From: Campylorhamphus procurvoides
Lineage: Eukaryota; Chordata; Aves; Passeriformes; Dendrocolaptidae
Direction of reading: 5' to 3'
Assembly (NCBI GenBank): GCA_013396655.1
Contig: WBMV01000085.1
Span: 1,249,788-1,313,787, forward strand
Length of the DNA: 64,000 bases
Shown: positions 63,601 through 64,000 of the stretch, one piece after another
How the letters are laid out: each line of letters starts with the position of its first letter
How positions within the stretch are numbered: position 1 is the first letter of the stretch
Notes under the pieces: generated by a model
What the model saw: the letters and a program-made list of their open reading frames with translations, nothing else
What the model was told of the DNA's origin: nothing
The model's database searches: none
Made by a program: the position numbers and the translations under genes

Positions 63601-63801
63601 ACTTCTTCACTTAGGGACTAAAAGAATAGTATTCTGCTCTTTTGATCTCAGTGGAAGCCTGGATACTCAGCAAACACAGGGTGGGGTTTGAATTCTGTAT
63701 TAAATCTTTTGCTTCTTGGCTAAAATACTAATTTCTTCCCCCTTTTTACTAGTTTGATGATAGATTTAATTGAAGTTGAAAAGGAACGTCTTCTAGATGA
63801 G
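9253..63801 (+). CDS. ESYT2: ESYT2, extended synaptotagmin 2 (5' partial gene, exons 1-11)
   Basis: ESYT2 tethers the endoplasmic reticulum to the plasma membrane and moves lipid between them. A hydrophobic hairpin anchors it in the ER, the SMP domain carries glycerolipids, and its C2 domains bind Ca2+ and phosphoinositides at the plasma membrane. Here eleven exons encode residues 1-421: hairpin about 50-84, SMP about 126-310, C2A from 319 to beyond the window. Every intron is GT-AG; phases are 0,0,0,2,0,0,2,0,0,2,0. The protein agrees closely with human ESYT2 as I remember it, rather than ESYT1 or ESYT3, for example in [14 protein letters not shown] and [18 protein letters not shown]. The rest of C2A, C2B, the linker and C2C lie beyond the right edge. 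No frameshift or internal stop is seen, so the gene looks intact. Confidence 0.96.
9840..9962 (+). repeat. C-rich minisatellite (CCCTGTCCCCGTCCCC units)
   Basis: Degenerate units of the type CCTGTCCCCGTCCCCCAG recur three to four times inside the CpG island at the start of ESYT2 intron 1, mixed with GGGGG runs. The minus strand carries many closely spaced G runs and could form G-quadruplexes. The reading frames through it (PVPVPQ-type repeats) are simple-sequence artefacts. Confidence 0.75.
10111..15073. other. Intron 1 segment, no gene seen; ATAC microsatellite
   Basis: AT-rich intronic DNA. A pure (ATAC)n microsatellite of about five units lies at 13920-13938. A CpG-dense patch occurs at about 13629-13676. 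I recognise no CR1, LTR, RNA gene or coding segment. Confidence 0.6.
13918..13940. repeat. (ATAC)n microsatellite
   Basis: About five perfect tandem ATAC units, flanked by AT-rich and TG-rich sequence. Confidence 0.9.
15074..15217 (+). other. Exon-like segment of unknown status in ESYT2 intron 1
   Basis: A 144-bp segment of raised GC is preceded by a pyrimidine-rich CTACCCTTTCCTAAG acceptor-like sequence and followed by an AGG|GTAAAT donor-like sequence. The frame starting at ATG 15084 reads [17 protein letters not shown] and, near its end, [11 protein letters not shown], a C-x2-C pattern that resembles half of a zinc finger, before a stop at the donor. Spliced into ESYT2 in phase 0 it would give a stop instead. 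I do not recognise a gene and it may be chance. Confidence 0.15.
15218..17221. other. Intron 1 segment, nothing recognised
   Basis: Ordinary AT-rich intron. Reverse-strand open frames at 15474-15776 and 16923-17114 have no family features. I can name no repeat here. Confidence 0.55.
17222..17280 (+). mobile_element. CR1 LINE 3' end fragment
   Basis: A short remnant matching the CR1 3' terminus: GGTTGGATTGGACAAGCTCC, then AGAAGTCCCTTCCAACCTGA, then ATTATTCTGTCATTTTT. The pattern (GGTTGGA...GATGACCTCC...CCCTTCCAACC...ATTCTGTGATT) is diagnostic even at this length. Confidence 0.8.
17281..21132. other. Intron 1 segment, nothing recognised; one undetermined base
   Basis: AT-rich intron with no coding signal or named repeat. 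Position 19023 is an N, an assembly ambiguity. Reverse-strand frames near 17871-18185 and 20251-20989 look random. Confidence 0.55.
21133..22092. mobile_element. LTR-like repeat of a bird endogenous retroelement (solo, noncoding)
   Basis: A block of about 950 bp differs sharply in base composition from the intron around it. It opens with TGTGGTGGTTTGACCCTGGC and ends near CCACACAAACCCAATGTA, close to the TG...CA form of an LTR, with the final CA apparently decayed. I recognise the family as a very common dispersed element of songbird genomes, probably a solo LTR or nonautonomous LTR element; I cannot give its exact library name. No gag, pol or env reading frame flanks it, so it is noncoding. 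No clear target-site duplication is visible. Open frames of 70-160 codons inside it are by-products of its GC-rich internal repeats. Orientation is not certain. Confidence 0.7.
21496..21760 (+). repeat. ~50-bp degenerate internal array in the LTR-like element
   Basis: A CTGCTCCAGTGTGGGGTCC-like unit recurs near 21498, (degenerate) 21548, 21588, 21639, 21689 and 21740. Spacings are therefore about 40-51 bp, with 51, 50 and 51 for the last four. The units are diverged by substitutions and small indels. Confidence 0.7.
22093..33113. other. Intron 1 segment, nothing recognised; short 17-bp duplication
   Basis: Eleven kilobases of AT-rich intron. A 17-bp tandem duplication (TTGAGAGTTACAGGTCA twice) lies at about 27554-27588. 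Scattered open frames, such as 24143-24502 on the minus strand and 30829-31107 on the plus strand, lack splice context, family motifs or codon bias. No repeat family or RNA gene was recognised. Confidence 0.5.
33114..33222 (-). mobile_element. CR1 LINE 3' end fragment, minus orientation
   Basis: Reads TGACTTGGAAGGGACCCATC, then ATCACAGAGTCCAGCTCCTG, then AGGACACCCTAACAAAACAC and CATGTGCCTGAGAGTGTTGT. This is the reverse complement of a CR1 3' region, 5'-truncated to about 100 bp. Confidence 0.85.
33223..35399. other. Intron 1 segment, nothing recognised
   Basis: AT-rich intron between a CR1 fragment and a repeat-like block. The minus-strand frame at 34138-34470 shows no family features. No named repeat. 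Confidence 0.5.
35400..36505. mobile_element. Unclassified repeat-like block, possibly LTR-derived
   Basis: About 1.1 kb that stands out from the intron in composition: a run of GTATAAAAGA-like words at 35437-35500, a GC-rich middle with three C homopolymers (near 35968, 36001 and 36040), a (TG)n(AG)n tract, an AATAAA at 36102, and a distal part ending CCCTAAGGCAACA at about 36501. The left end (TTATAGGGTTTTAGGG) and the reverse complement of the right end (TTAGGGTTTTC) share a short core, giving a weak terminal inverted similarity. No open frame resembles a retroviral protein. It directly abuts a CR1 copy. I cannot name the family and it could be unique DNA. Confidence 0.35.
36067..36097. 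repeat. (TG)n(AG)n compound microsatellite
   Basis: Alternating TG units run directly into AG units over about 30 bp. Confidence 0.9.
36534..37835 (-). mobile_element. CR1 LINE, 1.3 kb, minus orientation, with decayed reverse transcriptase
   Basis: A 5'-truncated CR1 copy. Its 3' end is at the left (AGAATCATGGAATCATTTAG, the reverse complement of a CR1 terminus). The minus-strand remnant at 37383-37048 carries reverse-transcriptase landmarks: PQGSVLG at about 37362-37342 and the catalytic-loop FADDT at 37278-37264. A shifted frame continues with [20 protein letters not shown] at about 37030-36970. The passage between frames shows that indels have broken the ORF, so the copy is inactive. The 5' edge near 37835 is approximate. 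Confidence 0.92.
37836..39714. other. End of intron 1, no gene seen; 16-bp duplication
   Basis: AT-rich sequence up to the exon 2 acceptor. A 16-bp unit (TTGAATAAAAACTAAA) is tandemly repeated at about 38633-38662. No named repeat or coding signal. Confidence 0.55.
39715..39756 (+). CDS. ESYT2: ESYT2 exon 2 (residues 121-134)
   Basis: A 42-bp microexon, [14 protein letters not shown], phase 0 at both ends, with a T-rich tract ending TTAG before it and GTAAGA after it. It joins the ER hairpin region to the SMP domain; the conserved ERAEWLNK begins the SMP fold. All 14 residues agree with human ESYT2 as I remember it. Confidence 0.97.
39757..40647 (+). other. ESYT2 intron 2 (891 bp)
   Basis: AT-rich, GTAAGA donor, long T tract and CTCCTTAG acceptor. 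No repeat or other feature recognised. Confidence 0.9.
40648..40782 (+). CDS. ESYT2: ESYT2 exon 3: SMP domain, first part (residues 135-179)
   Basis: 45 codons, phase 0 at both ends, [20 protein letters not shown] to [12 protein letters not shown]. It encodes the first helix and the early strands of the SMP domain, a TULIP-type fold that holds lipid in a hydrophobic groove and dimerises head-to-head. The acceptor follows a long T run (TCCTTAG), and the donor is GTCAGT. Confidence 0.97.
40783..42088 (+). other. ESYT2 intron 3 (1306 bp)
   Basis: AT-rich, GTCAGT donor, TTGTTTCAG acceptor. No repeat or RNA gene recognised; the open frame at 41068-41250 is not gene-like. Confidence 0.9.
42089..42165 (+). 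CDS. ESYT2: ESYT2 exon 4: SMP domain (residues 180-205)
   Basis: 77 bp, [18 protein letters not shown] then IILDLQI, ending with two bases of a split Ser codon (phase 2). TGTTTCAG acceptor and GTAAAC donor. The segment forms central SMP strands and is among the best conserved parts of the family. Confidence 0.97.
42166..44548 (+). other. ESYT2 intron 4, first part
   Basis: Intron 4 spans 42166-48004 (5839 bp). This part is AT-rich with a somewhat GC-richer patch at about 42740-43020 that contains an open frame (42775-43005) but no recognisable domain or matching splice phase. No named repeat before the CR1 copy at 44549. Confidence 0.7.
44549..45050 (-). mobile_element. CR1 LINE, 0.5 kb, minus orientation, in intron 4
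   Basis: Reads from its 3' end (TCATAAAATCTCAGAATTAG, GAGATCATCAAGTCCAACCT) through AGTGACTCCACCACCTCCCT and CCTTTTCTCCAGGCTAAACA to CAGAACTGGACACAGGATTT. This is the reverse complement of a CR1 3' region. It is severely 5'-truncated and contains only the last part of ORF2 and the 3' UTR. It has the same orientation as the copy at 36534-37835. Confidence 0.93.
45051..48004 (+). other. ESYT2 intron 4, second part
   Basis: AT-rich intron. A (TA)-rich near-palindrome lies at about 46128-46172. The stretch 46440-47260 is slightly GC-richer with short open frames, but I cannot assign it to a gene or repeat. Ends at the exon 5 acceptor TGGTTTAG. Confidence 0.7.
48005..48077 (+). CDS. ESYT2: ESYT2 exon 5: SMP domain (residues 205-229)
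   Basis: 73 bp, completing the split Ser and reading [24 protein letters not shown]. Acceptor TTTAG, donor GTAAAT. Conserved SMP strand region. Confidence 0.97.
48078..48386 (+). other. ESYT2 intron 5 (309 bp)
   Basis: Short AT-rich intron, GTAAAT donor and TTTGACAG acceptor. Nothing else seen. Confidence 0.92.
48387..48476 (+). CDS. ESYT2: ESYT2 exon 6: SMP domain (residues 230-259)
   Basis: 90 bp, phase 0 at both ends, [20 protein letters not shown] then [10 protein letters not shown]. Acceptor TTTGACAG, donor GTAAGC. The PLIGDMP and FFLRKP motifs are characteristic of the SMP domain of extended synaptotagmins. Confidence 0.97.
48477..56875 (+). other. ESYT2 intron 6 (8399 bp)
   Basis: AT-rich, GTAAGC donor, long pyrimidine tract and TTGACAG acceptor. 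A GC-richer patch at about 49900-50100 and an A/C-rich tract at about 51500-51545 are visible. A short duplication (ATATTCAGTAA twice) lies at about 56191-56213. No CR1, LTR element, RNA gene or additional exon recognised. Confidence 0.75.
56876..56931 (+). CDS. ESYT2: ESYT2 exon 7: SMP domain (residues 260-278)
   Basis: 56 bp, [18 protein letters not shown] and two bases of a split Asn codon (phase 2). Pyrimidine-rich acceptor region ending GACAG, donor [19 protein letters not shown] is a strongly conserved late SMP segment. Confidence 0.97.
56932..61413 (+). other. ESYT2 intron 7 (4482 bp)
   Basis: AT-rich, GTGAGT donor and CTCCAACAG acceptor. Open frames on either strand (57930-58405, 60650-60928) have no family features. 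No named repeat. Confidence 0.75.
61414..61534 (+). CDS. ESYT2: ESYT2 exon 8: end of SMP domain (residues 278-318)
   Basis: 121 bp, completing Asn278 and reading [20 protein letters not shown] then [20 protein letters not shown]. Acceptor CCAACAG, donor GTAAGC, ends in phase 0. The LSDTII...NYLVLPNR motif is the last SMP helix, and QLRFPIPKG links directly to C2A. Confidence 0.97.
61535..62129 (+). other. ESYT2 intron 8 (595 bp)
   Basis: AT-rich, GTAAGC donor, CCTTTTTCAG acceptor. Nothing else seen. Confidence 0.92.
62130..62306 (+). CDS. ESYT2: ESYT2 exon 9: C2A domain, first part (residues 319-377)
   Basis: 177 bp, 59 codons, phase 0 at both ends. Encodes [13 protein letters not shown], then [15 protein letters not shown], then PKWNEVYE. 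These are the first strands of a C2 fold. D335 and D347 (in SDPYG) occupy the positions of loop-1 Ca2+ ligands by analogy with synaptotagmin C2 domains. The donor is GTATAA, a weaker match than the other exons, and is followed by a very short intron. Confidence 0.97.
62307..62418 (+). other. ESYT2 intron 9 (112 bp, very short)
   Basis: The shortest intron in the window, GTATAA donor to TACTTCCAG acceptor. Its length is not a multiple of three and an in-frame TAA (62310-62312) follows one codon after the exon border, so reading through would stop at once. Confidence 0.95.
62419..62501 (+). CDS. ESYT2: ESYT2 exon 10: C2A Ca2+-binding loop 3 (residues 378-405)
   Basis: 83 bp, [20 protein letters not shown] then DKDDFLG, ending with two bases of a split Ser codon (phase 2). 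D394, D396 and D401 align with the three loop-3 aspartates that bind Ca2+ in synaptotagmin C2 domains, and extra acidic residues (E395, D398, D400) surround them. C2A therefore looks Ca2+-competent. Acceptor TTCCAG, donor GTAAAT. Confidence 0.97.
62502..63752 (+). other. ESYT2 intron 10 (1251 bp)
   Basis: AT-rich, with a T-rich and TA-rich stretch at about 62560-62740. GTAAAT donor, CTTTTTACTAG acceptor. The frame at 63315-63614 is not gene-like. Confidence 0.9.
63753..63801 (+). CDS. ESYT2: ESYT2 exon 11: C2A domain (residues 405-421), last exon in window
   Basis: 49 bp, completing Ser405 and reading [16 protein letters not shown], then a GTAAGT donor. It continues C2A after loop 3; the next exon (expected to begin WFTLDE-like) is outside the window. 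Confidence 0.96.
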
Positions 63802-64000
63802 GTAAGTTTAGGGAGTTCTGATTTAAAAAGACTCCTGTGTTGTATGTGTAGTTGTTCTTGCATTATTTTTTCCTGGGTATAGTTCCTGTATGTGCAAAAA
63901 TAACCTTAATGGTATAGAAATAGATCCGTGATGATCCATACAGTGGTTTAAGGAGTAACTGAATTGGTGAAATCTGAAAAATAATGCCATTCCTTGCCTT
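63802..64000 (+). other. Start of ESYT2 intron 11
   Basis: AT-rich sequence after a GTAAGT donor, running off the window. Nothing else seen. Confidence 0.9.

Noticed and set aside
1..64000. CRISPR arrays, operons or a prokaryotic-type defence or mobile system
   Set aside because: The window is vertebrate nuclear DNA with spliced exons, CpG islands and CR1 repeats. No regularly spaced identical repeats of CRISPR type occur.
1..64000. tRNA, rRNA, snoRNA or microRNA genes
   Set aside because: No tRNA B-box, rRNA core or convincing C/D or H/ACA pattern was spotted by eye. A covariance-model search could not be run, so small RNAs cannot be excluded.

Overview
This is a vertebrate nuclear window, almost certainly from a bird. 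The evidence is long AT-rich introns with GT-AG borders, two CpG islands, and several CR1 LINE fragments with the avian 3' end (a CCCTTCCAACC block followed by ATTCTATGATT-type tails). A roughly 0.95 kb LTR-like repeat at 21.1-22.1 kb matches a family I remember from songbird genomes. That makes a passerine likely, but this rests on memory, not on a search.

The main content is the 5' half of one gene, ESYT2 (extended synaptotagmin 2), on the + strand. Eleven coding exons can be placed by hand between 9253 and 63801. All have GT-AG borders and consistent phases, and together they encode the first 421 residues: a membrane hairpin, the whole SMP lipid-transfer domain and most of the C2A domain. 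The gene runs off the right edge, so the end of C2A, C2B, the linker and C2C are outside. Intron lengths are 30102, 891, 1306, 5839, 309, 8399, 4482, 595, 112 and 1251 bp.

Upstream, a second CpG island (about 1650-2200) carries on the minus strand a tiny coding exon, ATG plus four codons (MEGDK) followed by a GTGAGG donor. By position, orientation and sequence this is best explained as exon 1 of DYNC2I1 (WDR60), a dynein-2 intermediate chain and the known head-to-head neighbour of ESYT2. Its next exon is not visible, so 1-1650 is probably its first intron, and 1853-9252 is the intergenic interval between the two promoters.

The rest is intron or intergenic sequence. It holds four clear CR1 copies (about 2300, 3695-4436, 36534-37835, 44549-45050), two small CR1 3' fragments (17222, 33114), the LTR-like element, a second unclassified repeat-like block at about 35.4-36.5 kb, microsatellites and a few short tandem duplications. 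I found no prokaryotic-type system, CRISPR array, RNA gene or complete extra protein gene. The most useful leads are the DYNC2I1 exon call, the short avian ESYT2 N-terminus fixed by an upstream in-frame stop, the 112-bp intron 9 whose retention would stop translation at once, the ~50-bp periodic array inside the LTR-like element, and two G-quadruplex-prone arrays beside the promoters.
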